64,000 nt of DNA from JANOBD01 sp031411495 (GTDB taxonomy: Bacteria > Planctomycetota > Phycisphaerae > Tepidisphaerales > Tepidisphaeraceae), in the NCBI GenBank assembly GCA_031411495.1, contig JANOBD010000175.1, positions 62,001-126,000 on the forward strand, in the 5' to 3' direction. This document shows positions 16,186 through 25,588 of this stretch, piece by piece (positions within the stretch are counted from its first letter, which is position 1; each line of letters opens with the position of its first letter). Position numbers and translations under genes: made by a program. Under the pieces are notes generated by a model, which ran no database searches, was not told the origin of the DNA, and was given only the letters and a program-made list of their open reading frames with translations.

Positions 16186-18774
16186 ATGAGGGAAGGTTCG
16201 ATTCGCCGGGCGGTTCAATCCGCCGCTTTGCTGGAAACCGTTGAACTCCGCCGCCTGCTGAGCGTCGTACCCGATGCGACTTTCGGAAGTTCGGGCATCG
16301 CCCACTACTCCGACGCCCTGCCTGCCAACACGCAATACGACCAGATCGTGACCGCGGACGGCGTCGGCTCGTTCACCACCGTCGCGGAGATTTCCGGCGG
16401 CACCTCCGGCGAGAACCAGCTTATCGTCCGTCGATTCACGTCGAGTGGCTCGCCCATCGGCGCTGGAACAACCGTCGCCCTTCCGTTCGATCCGAGCGAC
16501 TCACTGATCATTACCGATGTCGCCCTCGATGCCGGCAACAACGCCTACGTCGCCGGCTCGCGGGTCGACTCTGCTCAGAACGCGACCTTCGGCTTCGTCG
16601 TCCGCATCGATGCGAGTGGCAACCTCGACCCGAGCTTCGTCATCATCAATACGCCCAAACTCGCGTTCGATTCGCAGAATGTTCAACTCGCCGTCAACGA
16701 CAGCGCGATCTACGCCGCGTACGTCACCGCCGACACGGCCACCCCGTTGCTCCACACCGCGAATGTCCAGGCCTTCGACTCCAGCGGCGCGCCGCTCGTC
16801 TACGGGACGGCCGGAACCGCGTCGATCGCCCTGCCGCAGGATGGCGGAACCGCGAACGAACTTCTCGTCGACGGCAACGGCCTGTTGCTCGTCGGCACGA
16901 CCTTCAACACGACCTTGGACGAATCCATCTATGTCGGCCGCGTGGATGTCACCGGCAACCTCGACAACGGCTTCGGCACCAACGGCTTCGGCGTATCGTC
17001 CGCGATCGGTTACGACTCGGCCACTCCACTCGTGCTGTCGGGTGTTGCCAGAGTCTCTAGCGGATTCGTGGTCGCTGGTTCGTCACGCGTTACTCCACCA
17101 AGCGTTACTCCACCTCCAGTAGTCTTCGTCAAGCTCGGCTCGAACTTCGACCTCGACCCGGGCTTCGCCGGCACCGGCGTTCTCACGCTGACCGCGCCCC
17201 TCGCACTTTCAACGCTGGATCTCAGCACCCGCACCCTCACCGCCGACAGCGCTGGGAACATTTACGCAACGGGCGTCGCCGTCGGCGACGACTCCGCCGA
17301 CCTGGCCGTGATCCGACTCACGCCCGCCGGCGCGCTCGACGCCGCCTTCGACGGCGACGGCATCTACACGCTCGACGAAGCCGACGCCGACATCGGCATC
17401 GGCATCACCAGCACCGCGAGCGGCGCGATCCTCGTCACCGGCTCACAAGTCGACACCGCCGAGCTGCAGACCGGCGTCTTCGTGCAGTTCGCCGAACCGG
17501 TTGTCAACTCGGCCCCGATCGTCGCCTCGGTTGCGACCGCCGGCAGCGTCAACACCGGCGCGATCGCGAACTTCTCCAGCAGCTTTGTCGATGCGGATCT
17601 CGCCGACACCTTCACCGTCGCGTGGGACTTTGGTGACGGGAACACGCTTTCTCCGGTCGCGGCATCGCAAGGCGCGGTCGCCGCTTCGCATGCCTACGCG
17701 GTCGCCGGGACGTATGTCGTCACTGTGACGGTCGCCGACAGCGCCGGGCACGTCGTGAGCAACACCGGCTCGATCAACGTCGTCACGCCGAACGTCGCGC
17801 CGGTGGTCGCGAACGTCACCGGACCGTCGAGCGTCTTCACCGGCGTGGTCGCCAACTTCGCCAACAGCTTCAGTGACGCCGACGCATCCGACACCTTCAC
17901 CGTTGCGTGGAACTTCGGCGACGGGAACACCGTCGCGCCGGCTGCTGCGGTTCAGGGTTCCGTCGCGGCATCGCATGCGTATTCGATTGCCGGCAACTAC
18001 ACGGTGACGCTCACCGTCACCGACAGCGCCGGGCATGTCGTTACGCAGGCGGCAAGCATCGTCGTGAACACGCCGCCGCCGCCGTTGCCGTACACGATCA
18101 CCTCCGGCCAACTCGCGCTGAGCGGCAACGCCGGCGCGGATACCGTGGAACTCGTCAAGAGCGGCGCGAACTTCATTCTCACGTTCAACGGCACGCCGTA
18201 CACGATTAACAGTTCGCTCAGCTCGGTCGTGATCAACGGCGGCAGCGGCGCGGACTTTATCCGCGTTTCGTCGCAGATCACGATCCCCGTTTCGCTCGTC
18301 GGCGGCGCGGGCGATGACACGCTCCGCGGCGGCTCAGGCGATGACGTCATCATCGGCGACGACGGAAACGACATCATCGTCGGACGCGACGGACAGGACC
18401 TGATGATCGGCGGAACCGGTGCCGATTACCTCGTCGGCCGTGAAGATGCCGACATCCTCGTCAGCGGAACGACGCCGCTCTCGAGCAATCTCGAAGCGCT
18501 CAGCGCGATTCAGGCCGAGTGGAGCAGCAATCACAGCCTGCTGGTCAAGCTCGCCAACGTCAGCGGCCTCCTCCCGCTGCCCGGCCGGCTGAATGGAAGC
18601 TTCTTCCTCACGCCGAATGTCACGGTCTTCAACGACAACAGCGTCGACACGCTCAGCGGCGGTGACGGGACGGACCTCTACTACATCACGCTCTTTGGCC
18701 TGAACTCGGACATCATCCGTGACGGGCAGAACAGCTTCCCGCCGACGATCCAGAGCCTGGTATTCGGCGACTGA
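16186..18774 (+). CDS. Secreted delta-60 / PKD / RTX mosaic protein
   Basis: 862 residues. ATG at 16186 follows TTGAGGAG. Residues 16-26 (LETVELRRLLS) match the planctomycete N-terminal motif LExxExRxLLS found on secreted proteins. Residues about 30-430 hold delta-60 repeats (TIGR02608), such as GRVDVTGNLDNGFGTNGFG and RLTPAGALDAAFDGDGIYTL. Two PKD domains follow (about 440-525 and 530-625; FTVAWDFGDGNTLSPVA, SHAYAVAGTYVVTVTV). Residues about 700-765 are RTX/hemolysin-type Ca2+ nonapeptides (GGAGDDTLRGGSGDDVIIGD). Probably a large surface or released protein; no enzyme domain seen. RTX repeats suggest a calcium-stabilised end, but no type I secretion genes are close. Confidence 0.88.
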   Translation: MREGSIRRAVQSAALLETVELRRLLSVVPDATFGSSGIAHYSDALPANTQYDQIVTADGVGSFTTVAEISGGTSGENQLIVRRFTSSGSPIGAGTTVALPFDPSDSLIITDVALDAGNNAYVAGSRVDSAQNATFGFVVRIDASGNLDPSFVIINTPKLAFDSQNVQLAVNDSAIYAAYVTADTATPLLHTANVQAFDSSGAPLVYGTAGTASIALPQDGGTANELLVDGNGLLLVGTTFNTTLDESIYVGRVDVTGNLDNGFGTNGFGVSSAIGYDSATPLVLSGVARVSSGFVVAGSSRVTPPSVTPPPVVFVKLGSNFDLDPGFAGTGVLTLTAPLALSTLDLSTRTLTADSAGNIYATGVAVGDDSADLAVIRLTPAGALDAAFDGDGIYTLDEADADIGIGITSTASGAILVTGSQVDTAELQTGVFVQFAEPVVNSAPIVASVATAGSVNTGAIANFSSSFVDADLADTFTVAWDFGDGNTLSPVAASQGAVAASHAYAVAGTYVVTVTVADSAGHVVSNTGSINVVTPNVAPVVANVTGPSSVFTGVVANFANSFSDADASDTFTVAWNFGDGNTVAPAAAVQGSVAASHAYSIAGNYTVTLTVTDSAGHVVTQAASIVVNTPPPPLPYTITSGQLALSGNAGADTVELVKSGANFILTFNGTPYTINSSLSSVVINGGSGADFIRVSSQITIPVSLVGGAGDDTLRGGSGDDVIIGDDGNDIIVGRDGQDLMIGGTGADYLVGREDADILVSGTTPLSSNLEALSAIQAEWSSNHSLLVKLANVSGLLPLPGRLNGSFFLTPNVTVFNDNSVDTLSGGDGTDLYYITLFGLNSDIIRDGQNSFPPTIQSLVFGD

Positions 18775-18799
18775 TCGCGGTCTCAGAATAAAAGCCAGC

Positions 18800-18837
18800 A
18801 AAGCCCACGGATTCTGATCCGCGGGCTTTCTTTTTTT
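18800..18837 (+). terminator. Rho-independent terminator
   Basis: aaagcccacgg (18800-18810) pairs with ccgcgggcttt (18819-18829) with one G-T wobble, followed by ctttttttc. It lies 25 bases after the mosaic-protein stop. Confidence 0.9.
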
Positions 18838-19021
18838 CTCGAACGGTTCGTGCAGAAGCACTGGAACGCTTGCGGACCTCCATGGCCGGCTCGGCCAGCG
18901 GCACCGGCTGTTTTGGTTTCATATTGCGGGGGTTCTGCTCGCCGAGCCAGCCCGGGGTGACCGGAACAGATACCGAACATATCGCGTCCCGAAAGGGTGT
19001 TTACAGAATCCTGTTTCTTTC

Positions 19022-19049
19022 TTGACGCCTATCCGGCCCAAGTTAAGAT
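19022..19049 (+). promoter_or_regulatory. Sigma-70-like promoter of the pseudopilin gene
   Basis: TTGACG (19022-19027) and TAAGAT (19044-19049) are 16 bases apart, giving a start near 19056 and a leader of about 50 bases with GGAGG just before the ATG. Bases 18838-19021 show nothing else. Confidence 0.55.
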
Positions 19050-19104
19050 ACTGTTGCTGAAACTGTTTCTCGTACTGCGGATGGCCTAGCTTGCGGAGGT
19101 TCTC

Positions 19105-20016
19105 ATGGTTTCTCAACGTCCGGTTTGCACACCGATTTCAGGCGCGCGGACACGCGCGTTTACGCTCGTCGAACTCCTTGTCGTGATCGGCATCATCGCG
19201 CTGCTAATCTCTGTACTGCTCCCCGCGCTCAACCGCGCCAGGCAGTCAGCCAACAGCCTTTCGTGTCAGGCGAAGATGCGGCAGATCGGGCAGGCGATCC
19301 AGATCTACGCCAACGAGAACAAGGACTCGCTGCCGATCGGCACCTTCGACGGCACGTGGGACAAGAACCCGGATTCGCCGCGAACCGCGGCCGGCACGGA
19401 ATACACCGTGCTTCTCGCCAATCTGATCACACACAAGGGAACCACGTGGGGCGAACAGTCGCAGTCCGGTGGCAACGTCCGCGGAATCTTCGCGGATGTC
19501 GACACGGTCGACTACGAAGCCTCCGGCACCACCGGCAACGCCGCCGGCTATGTGCACTACAGCACCAACCCCCGTGTCATGGGCAATGTCGAACAGTGGA
19601 ACGGCCCCGCGCCCTTCGTCAACGGCATGCCACCTTACAAGAAGACGCAGCTTCGCAAGTCGTCACAGACCGTGATCCTGTTTGACGGCGTGCAGATCGC
19701 CTCCATCGGCGGCAACGTGTCGGTCGAAGCGTGGGCCCTGGACGGGTCGCGGCTCTTCTCGGATCACTTCTTCCGCAGCGACTATGCCGAGCGCAAAGGC
19801 ATGAACCTCGACGCGCCGATCGACGGCGGCACGAACAAGGATGCGGCGGCATTCAACGGCAATGCCGGCACGATCCGCTGGCGCCACCTGAACAACACCT
19901 CTGCCAACTGCCTGTACGCCGATGGCCACGTCGCCTCGAAGCGCTACAAGTCGGCCACGCAGAACGAGCTGACCCGCCGCGAATTGTGCGTCCCGAGCAT
20001 CGATCGCAAGGGGTGA
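19105..20016 (+). CDS. Type II secretion / type IV pilus-like pseudopilin (planctomycete type)
   Basis: 303 residues. After a short basic leader (residues 1-17) comes AFTLVELLVVIGIIALLISV, the prepilin N-terminal helix with Glu at +5; the residue before Phe is Ala instead of the usual Gly. The helix continues into LNRARQSANSLSCQAKMRQI. The C-terminal NCLYADGHVASKRY resembles the H-X9-DG motif of the DUF1559-like pseudopilins that are greatly expanded in planctomycetes. Cleaved by a prepilin peptidase and inserted in the inner membrane; individual function unknown. It is monocistronic; the PilB/PilT ATPase genes lie 9 kb away. Confidence 0.88.
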   Translation: MVSQRPVCTPISGARTRAFTLVELLVVIGIIALLISVLLPALNRARQSANSLSCQAKMRQIGQAIQIYANENKDSLPIGTFDGTWDKNPDSPRTAAGTEYTVLLANLITHKGTTWGEQSQSGGNVRGIFADVDTVDYEASGTTGNAAGYVHYSTNPRVMGNVEQWNGPAPFVNGMPPYKKTQLRKSSQTVILFDGVQIASIGGNVSVEAWALDGSRLFSDHFFRSDYAERKGMNLDAPIDGGTNKDAAAFNGNAGTIRWRHLNNTSANCLYADGHVASKRYKSATQNELTRRELCVPSIDRKG

Positions 20017-20039
20017 GCGATCACACGAACCAAGTACCA

Positions 20040-20110
20040 GTGCCCCGGGGCAAGGTACTCGTGACTCGCGCGTCAAAAGCGCGGGGCAACGAGTCCATGG
20101 CCCGGGGCAC
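20040..20110. repeat. 71-bp imperfect palindrome
   Basis: gtgccccggggcaaggtactcgt (split here only for description; 20040-20062) is inverted at 20089-20110 (reverse complement gtgccccgggccatggactc), with an inner GC-rich stem. It sits right after the pseudopilin gene and has no T-run, so it is better explained as a dispersed palindrome than a simple terminator. Confidence 0.5.
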
Positions 20111-20233
20111 CTTCGTTGGTGCTCCATGTTGTGACTAACTGGGATCCGCAAACGTCGGCATTTGTCTTGTCATCCCCCGCCTGATCTCTACACTCGCGAA
20201 GTGAACCAACTCGCTTCGGCTGGCAATGACAAC

Positions 20234-21676
20234 ATGTTTGCGAAGTACGCCATCGACGGCATCTACGACGAGATGTTCGCCTCCCCCGGGAGCCCGCGCG
20301 CTCACTACGCCGCCGTCTACAAGAAGCTCTCCGGCATGGACACCGGCGCCTACGCCAATCGCCGGCGCATGGCGGACATGTCCTTCCGCAACCAGGGCAT
20401 CACCTTCACCGTCTATTCCGACAAGAACAACGTCGAGCGGATCTTCCCATTCGACCTGGTCCCGAGAATCATCCCGGCCGGCGAGTGGGAGACGATCGAG
20501 AAGGGCCTGATCCAGCGCATTACCGCGCTCAACCTCTTCTGCAAGGACGTCTACTGGGATCAGAAGATCCTCACCGACCGCGTGATCGACCCCGCATTGA
20601 TCTACGGCGCGAAGATGTTTCGCCGCGAGATGATCGGCTTCCCGGTTCCCAAGGACATCTATGTCCACATCTGCGGCACCGACCTGGTCCGCGGCGGCGA
20701 CGGCAAGTATTACGTGCTGGAAGACAACGGCCGCACGCCCAGCGGGGTGAGCTACGTGCTCGAGAACCGCGTGATCATGAAGCGCGTTTTCCCGTCCCTG
20801 TTTGGGGCCTATCGCGTCCGCGCGATCGAGGACTATCCGCTCAACCTCCTCAACACGCTCCAGCACATCGCGCCGCGTCATGCGGATGTCCCCACCATCG
20901 CCATCCTCACGCCGGGCATTTACAACAGCGCCTACTTCGAGCATTCGTTCCTCGCGCGGCAGATGGGGATCGAGCTGGTCGAAGGACAGGATCTGCTGGT
21001 CGACAACAACATCGTCTACATGCGCACGACGGCCGGCCTGCGGCGCGTGGATGTGATCTATCGCCGCGTGGACGACGACTTCATCGATCCGCTCTGCTTC
21101 CGCCCGGATTCGATGCTCGGCATCGCCGGGCTGATGAACGCCTATCGCCACGGCAACGTAGCGCTGGCAAATGCCGTCGGAACGGGCGTGTGTGACGACA
21201 AGGCGATCTACCCCTTCGTGCCCGACATGATCCGCTACTACCTCAAGCAGGAACCGATCCTGCAGAACGTGCCGACCTACCTGTGTGCGCGCGAGGATGA
21301 ACGGAAGTTCGTGCTGGAGAATCTCGACAAGCTGGTGGTGAAGGCGACAAACGAGTCCGGCGGGTATGGCATGCTGATGGGCCACCAGGCCGACAACGCC
21401 GAGCGCGAGAAGTTCGCCGCGCTCATCAGGCAGGATCCGCGTAATTACATCGCCCAGCCCGTCGTCGAACTAAGCCAGCACCCCAGCGCGATCGAAGAAG
21501 ACGGTCTGAACTTCGAAGGCCGCCGCATCGACCTGCGGCCGTACATTCTCTACGGCGAGAAGCCGGTCATCATGCCGGGCGGGCTGACGCGCGTGGCGCT
21601 GCGGCGCGGGTCGCTGGTAGTCAATAGCTCGCAGGGCGGGGGATCGAAGGACACCTGGGTGCTGGAGGAGGAATGA
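20234..21676 (+). CDS. Circularly permuted ATP-grasp protein (DUF404/407 type)
   Basis: About 480 residues from Met 20234; in-frame GTG at 20201 and TTG at 20162 are alternatives, none with a good ribosome site. Conserved stretches are YDEMFASPGSPRAHYAAVYK, CKDVYWDQKILTDRVIDPAL, VLEDNGRTPSGVSYVLENR, SGGYGMLMGHQA and YIAQPVVELSQHPS, matching the circularly permuted type 2 ATP-grasp family (PF14403-like). Such enzymes are predicted amide-bond-forming ligases. It begins a three-gene run with an alpha-E protein and a transglutaminase-fold protein, a combination widely conserved in bacteria and predicted to make or transfer a peptide-like modification. Target unknown. Its stop codon is part of an iteron repeat. 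Confidence 0.88.
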   Translation: MFAKYAIDGIYDEMFASPGSPRAHYAAVYKKLSGMDTGAYANRRRMADMSFRNQGITFTVYSDKNNVERIFPFDLVPRIIPAGEWETIEKGLIQRITALNLFCKDVYWDQKILTDRVIDPALIYGAKMFRREMIGFPVPKDIYVHICGTDLVRGGDGKYYVLEDNGRTPSGVSYVLENRVIMKRVFPSLFGAYRVRAIEDYPLNLLNTLQHIAPRHADVPTIAILTPGIYNSAYFEHSFLARQMGIELVEGQDLLVDNNIVYMRTTAGLRRVDVIYRRVDDDFIDPLCFRPDSMLGIAGLMNAYRHGNVALANAVGTGVCDDKAIYPFVPDMIRYYLKQEPILQNVPTYLCAREDERKFVLENLDKLVVKATNESGGYGMLMGHQADNAEREKFAALIRQDPRNYIAQPVVELSQHPSAIEEDGLNFEGRRIDLRPYILYGEKPVIMPGGLTRVALRRGSLVVNSSQGGGSKDTWVLEEE

Positions 21677-21806
21677 ATGCGAAATGATCAATGCGAAATG
21701 CGAAATGGGGGATGCAGGCCGGGCCTGAGGGAGCTTTGCTACTGTTCCGCAAGCAGCGTTCTCACTTCTTCATTTCGCATTTCGCATTTCGCATTTCGCA
21801 TTTCGA
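21674..21806. repeat. Inverted AATGCGA iteron element
   Basis: Heptamers AATGCGA (with one AATGATC variant) run from 21675 to 21705 and return as five CATTTCG copies at 21771-21805. The TGA of the ATP-grasp gene overlaps the first unit. The spacer includes tgctactgttcc, close to tctactgttccc in the element at 41882-41986. Confidence 0.75.
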
Positions 21807-21814
21807 ATTGACCC

Positions 21815-22810
21815 ATGATCACCCCCACCATCCAACCCGCCACCGCCACCGACCGCGCGCTCCTTTCGCGCGTGGCCGATTCGCTCTACTGGATGAGCCG
21901 GTACGTCGAGCGCGCCGAGCACGTCGGGCGGGTGCTGAAGATCACCACCAACCTGCTGATGGATGTCGGAGATCTCGGCGAAGAAATGCTCGAGCGGCAA
22001 TGGAAGAGCCTGCTGCAACTGTCCGGCACGACCGCGAATCCGCCTGGCACCGGATCATTCGGCGAGCGGGTGGCGCGGTGGCTGACCTTCGACCCGGCCA
22101 ATCCGATGAGCCTCTACTCCTGCATCTCGCTCGCGCGCGAGAATGCCCGTGCCATCCGCTCGGAAATCTCGGCCGAGATGTGGGAGCAGATCAACGCCCT
22201 CTACTGGTCTATCCACTCGGACGATGCCCGCGCCCGCTTCGACGAGCAGCCCGAAGACGTGTTCACCGCGGCGATGGTGGGTTCGATGCTCTTCCAGGGC
22301 GTCACCGACCAGACGCTGGATCATGACCAGCGCTGGCGATTTGTTCAGCTCGCCAAGGGGTTGGAGCGAATCGACATCACCTGCCGGATTATCGAGGCGC
22401 GGGTTGATGCGATCCAGGATGCGGATGAGGTGCTGGAGGTGCCGCTGCGGAACATCCTGTGGATGAGCGTGCTGCGGATGTGCTGCAGCATCGAGGCGTT
22501 CCGTCGGCAGTTTTCGAGCGATCTGGATCCGCTCTCGGTCGTCGGCTTCCTGATCCTGGAAGACGAGTTCCCGCGATCGGTGCGCTTCAGCGTCGGCACC
22601 GCGCTGCAGTCGATCGCGGCGATTCGGCAGGTGACGAGCCCGAACGCCACCGACCCCGCCGAGCGGATCCTCGGCCGCCTCGCCGCCAAGCTCGCGTACG
22701 CGACCGAGGAAGAGATCGACGCGCAGGGGATCAAGAGCTACCTCAGGCAGATCCTTCTGGAAACCCAGGCGGCGAGCCTGGCAGTGCAGCAGACGTATTT
22801 CAGCAAGTAG
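21815..22810 (+). CDS. Alpha-E domain protein (DUF403)
   Basis: 331-residue all-alpha protein. RVADSLYWMSRYVERAEHVG at residues 15-35 is the family signature, and LYSCISLARENARAIRSEIS and RLAAKLAYATEEEIDAQGIK fit the alpha-E superfamily (PF04168). It usually accompanies circularly permuted ATP-grasp and transglutaminase genes, as here, and is thought to act with them. Cytoplasmic, no signal. Start at 21815 is just past the repeat element; the ribosome site is poor. The stop TAG overlaps the next repeat. Confidence 0.9.
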   Translation: MITPTIQPATATDRALLSRVADSLYWMSRYVERAEHVGRVLKITTNLLMDVGDLGEEMLERQWKSLLQLSGTTANPPGTGSFGERVARWLTFDPANPMSLYSCISLARENARAIRSEISAEMWEQINALYWSIHSDDARARFDEQPEDVFTAAMVGSMLFQGVTDQTLDHDQRWRFVQLAKGLERIDITCRIIEARVDAIQDADEVLEVPLRNILWMSVLRMCCSIEAFRRQFSSDLDPLSVVGFLILEDEFPRSVRFSVGTALQSIAAIRQVTSPNATDPAERILGRLAAKLAYATEEEIDAQGIKSYLRQILLETQAASLAVQQTYFSK

Positions 22811-22955
22811 TGGAGAGTTGAAAGTGGAGAGTCGAGAGTTGAAATCAACGCGGTGCCGGCTTTCGCATACTCGCGACGGGCTTCGGGATGCTTTCTCTCG
22901 ACTTACCGCTCGCGACTATTCCCCAACTCTCTACTCTCCACTCTCAACTCTCCAC
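22809..22955. repeat. Inverted AGTGGAG/AGTTGAA iteron element
   Basis: The left arm (22809-22843) is built of heptamers agtggag agttgaa agtggag agtcgag agttgaa; the right arm (22924-22955) is its inverse (caactct ctactct ccactct caactct ccact). The alpha-E stop codon TAG overlaps the first heptamer. Confidence 0.75.
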
Positions 22956-22966
22956 TGAGCCCACTC

Positions 22967-23944
22967 ATGCTCCTCCAACTCACCCACAACACCGACCTCG
23001 TCTACACCGACATGATCAGCGAATCGGTCATGGAGCTGCGCGTCGCGCCGCGACAGGAGATGTACCAGCATCGCCTCTCGTTCGACCTCGCCATCGGCCC
23101 GCCCACCACCGTCACCAGCTACTTCGACTGGCTCGGCAATACCGTCCATCACTTCACCATCAACGGCTTTCACGATCGCATCCAGATCAAGGCATCGAGC
23201 GTGGTCGAGACCGACCGCCGCATCGTCGACCTGATGCACACCAAGGACCGCTGGCCGGTCCCGACGCCCGGGGACTACACCATGATCGACTTCCTCACCT
23301 TCGGCGGGCCGATCATCGATTGTCCGGAGCTGCGCGCGCTGGTGGACGAGCTGAAAGTCCGCGAAGGCACGCCGCTGGGGGAACTCGCGATCCGCGCCCT
23401 CGGCTTCGTCAACGAGCGGTTCAACTACGAGAAAGGCGTCACCAACGCCGCCAGCCCGATCTCGGAAATCCTCACCCACGGCAAAGGCGTCTGCCAGGAT
23501 TTCACGCACCTGTTTATCGGCATCGCCCGCGCGCTGGGAATCCCGGCGCGATACGTGAGCGGGTTGATCCACCCCGAAGACGCCGGCGTGCGCGGCGCGA
23601 GCCAGTCTCACGCGTGGTGTGAACTGCTCTTCCCGAGCGTCGGCTGGGTGAGCCTCGACCCGACCAACCGTCGCCAGAGCGACAACCACTTCGTCACCAT
23701 CGCCGTCGGGCGAGATTATCGCGATGTCGCGCCGAGTCGCGGCATCTATCGCGGCCGGGCGACGGAGAAGATCGACGCGTTCGTCGAGAGCCACGTGCTG
23801 GAAAACGTGCCCGAAGAACTCGCCGCAGAGCGTGTGAGCCCGATCGGCCTGCCCGTCTATCCCGGCTGGAGCCGAAACCGTCGCATCCACAACGACGACC
23901 TGATCACGGCTCAGCAGCAACATCAACAGCAGCAGCAGCAGTGA
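22967..23944 (+). CDS. Transglutaminase-like cysteine protease-fold protein
   Basis: 325 residues. N-terminal beta-rich domain (residues 1-150; LTHNTDLVYTDMISESVMEL) of the Bact_transglu_N type, then a transglutaminase core with Cys in THGKGVCQDFTHLFIGIARA, His in GASQSHAWCELLFPSVGWVS and Asp in SLDPTNRR, a complete triad. Third gene of the ATP-grasp/alpha-E/transglutaminase trio; its members are proposed to act as peptidases or acyl transferases on the ligase product. The start at 22967 follows the repeat element. The C-terminus is a Gln/His run (QQQHQQQQQQ) encoded by CAG repeats that overlap the end of murJ on the other strand. Confidence 0.88.
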   Translation: MLLQLTHNTDLVYTDMISESVMELRVAPRQEMYQHRLSFDLAIGPPTTVTSYFDWLGNTVHHFTINGFHDRIQIKASSVVETDRRIVDLMHTKDRWPVPTPGDYTMIDFLTFGGPIIDCPELRALVDELKVREGTPLGELAIRALGFVNERFNYEKGVTNAASPISEILTHGKGVCQDFTHLFIGIARALGIPARYVSGLIHPEDAGVRGASQSHAWCELLFPSVGWVSLDPTNRRQSDNHFVTIAVGRDYRDVAPSRGIYRGRATEKIDAFVESHVLENVPEELAAERVSPIGLPVYPGWSRNRRIHNDDLITAQQQHQQQQQQ

Positions 23945-25571
23945 CGTTTCTCTTGCGGAACCGAGCCGGGATGAGCGACTGCATCGGCAGCCGCAGCGCG
24001 AAGCACGTCGCGAAATAGACGACGCCGCCAACAGTCATGATGCTCAACAACGCCAGCGCGTAGCCGAAATGATTGTCCGGCCACGGTACGAGCCATCGCA
24101 TCGCGGCACAGGGCGAGATCATCGCCAGGCTCGCGAGCAACATCTTCCCGCTCTCGGGCAGCAGCTCGCTCAGCGGAAGCCCGAGCTGGCGACAGAGCAG
24201 GATGGTCATCGCCGTCGTCTGGATGAGGAAGCTCACGAGGGTGCCGACGGCCATTGCGCTCTCGCCCATCCACCAGAGCAGCGGGATCTCAACCACCAGG
24301 TTGATGACGAGGTTGATGCTCGCCCACATCAGTGGCGTGCGCATGTCGTGCAGTGCGTAGTAGGCGCGGTTGAGAATCTGCTGGACAGAGAAGGCCCAGA
24401 TCACGCTCGAATAGATCGCGGTGGAGCGGGCGGTGAGGATCGAATCGTGAAACGTGAACTGCCCGCGCTCGAACAGCAACCGCACGGCCGGCAGCGCGAC
24501 GAGCATCATGCCGACACTCGCGGGCAGACCGATGAACAGCGATGCCTTGATCCCGCGGGCGAGGATGGTGCGGAACTGGGCGCGGTCGATGTCGAGCGCA
24601 TCGCCGGAGAGTTGCGGGAAGATCGCGGTCGCGATGGCGATGCCGAACACGCCAAGGGGAAACTGGTAGAGATATTGCGCCCAATCGAGTCGGGCGAGTG
24701 CGCCGATTTCCATCGGCAGCCGATACGTCATGCCGAGAAAATGCCCGGCCGTTTCCGTCGCGCGCTGCGGCGACATCATCAGGCTGATCTGCTTGTCGAG
24801 CACCACGCCCAGCTGCAAGACGCCCAGCCCCAGCGCGACAGGCACGGACATCAGCAGCATCTTCTTCACCGCCGGCGTCCACATGTGAGCGGTCAGGTGA
24901 AACCGGAATCCGCATTGGATGAGTGAAGGCGCCAGCAGCGCCACCTGCGCCGCTCCCGAGACCAGAACGGAAACAGCCAGCCACCAGACGGCCTCGCGCT
25001 GTCCGAGGTCGCTGCTCAGATCGTATCGGCGGGCGACGAAGATGATCGCGACGATCATCAGCGCGTTGAGCAGGATGGCCGTCGCCGTCGATGCGATGAA
25101 TCGCCGATGCACCTGGAGGATGCCGCCCAGCAGCGCGGCCGCGCAGACAAAGACGACGTACGGCATCATGACGACCGCGAGCTTGATCGCGAGCGCGGTT
25201 TCGTAGCGGAGATCGCCGAGATAGAGAGTCGCCAGGAGGATCAACTCGACCACGATGGTGAGCACGACGAGGATCGTAAGTTGAAGCGACACTGCCGCCG
25301 ATGCGAAGGCAGCGTGTGATGTGCCGTCGCTCTCTTTGACGGATTTGGTGTAAAGCGGAATGAACGCCGCCGAGAGCGCGCCTTCGCCGAGCAGTTTGCG
25401 GAAGAGGTTGGGCAGCACGAACGCGTATTTGAACGCCGAGAGGACCGAACTCGGCCCGAAGTAGCGGGCGACGATCATCTCCCGCACGAGACCGAGAATG
25501 CGGCTCACGAACGTGATGACGCCGATGATCTTGGCGTGGGAGACGAAGGATTTGTCGGGGGTTTCGGACAT
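23904..25571 (-). CDS. murJ: Lipid II flippase MurJ (MviN)
   Basis: 555 residues, about 14 transmembrane helices. Typical MurJ sequences: ITFVSRILGLVREMIVARYF, SAFKYAFVLPNLFRKLLGEG, ALSAAFIPLYTKSVKE, GLPASVGMMLVALPAVRLLF and RAYYALHDMRTPLMWASINL. It flips undecaprenyl-linked peptidoglycan precursor across the inner membrane, relevant because planctomycete cell walls were long debated. Start ATG 25571. The 3' end overlaps the convergent transglutaminase gene by 41 bases; the shared CAG tract gives Ala and Val residues here. Monocistronic. Confidence 0.95.
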   Translation of the reverse strand: MSETPDKSFVSHAKIIGVITFVSRILGLVREMIVARYFGPSSVLSAFKYAFVLPNLFRKLLGEGALSAAFIPLYTKSVKESDGTSHAAFASAAVSLQLTILVVLTIVVELILLATLYLGDLRYETALAIKLAVVMMPYVVFVCAAALLGGILQVHRRFIASTATAILLNALMIVAIIFVARRYDLSSDLGQREAVWWLAVSVLVSGAAQVALLAPSLIQCGFRFHLTAHMWTPAVKKMLLMSVPVALGLGVLQLGVVLDKQISLMMSPQRATETAGHFLGMTYRLPMEIGALARLDWAQYLYQFPLGVFGIAIATAIFPQLSGDALDIDRAQFRTILARGIKASLFIGLPASVGMMLVALPAVRLLFERGQFTFHDSILTARSTAIYSSVIWAFSVQQILNRAYYALHDMRTPLMWASINLVINLVVEIPLLWWMGESAMAVGTLVSFLIQTTAMTILLCRQLGLPLSELLPESGKMLLASLAMISPCAAMRWLVPWPDNHFGYALALLSIMTVGGVVYFATCFALRLPMQSLIPARFRKRNVTAAAAVDVAAEP

Positions 25572-25588
25572 CCGTGTCGTTCTTGGCT

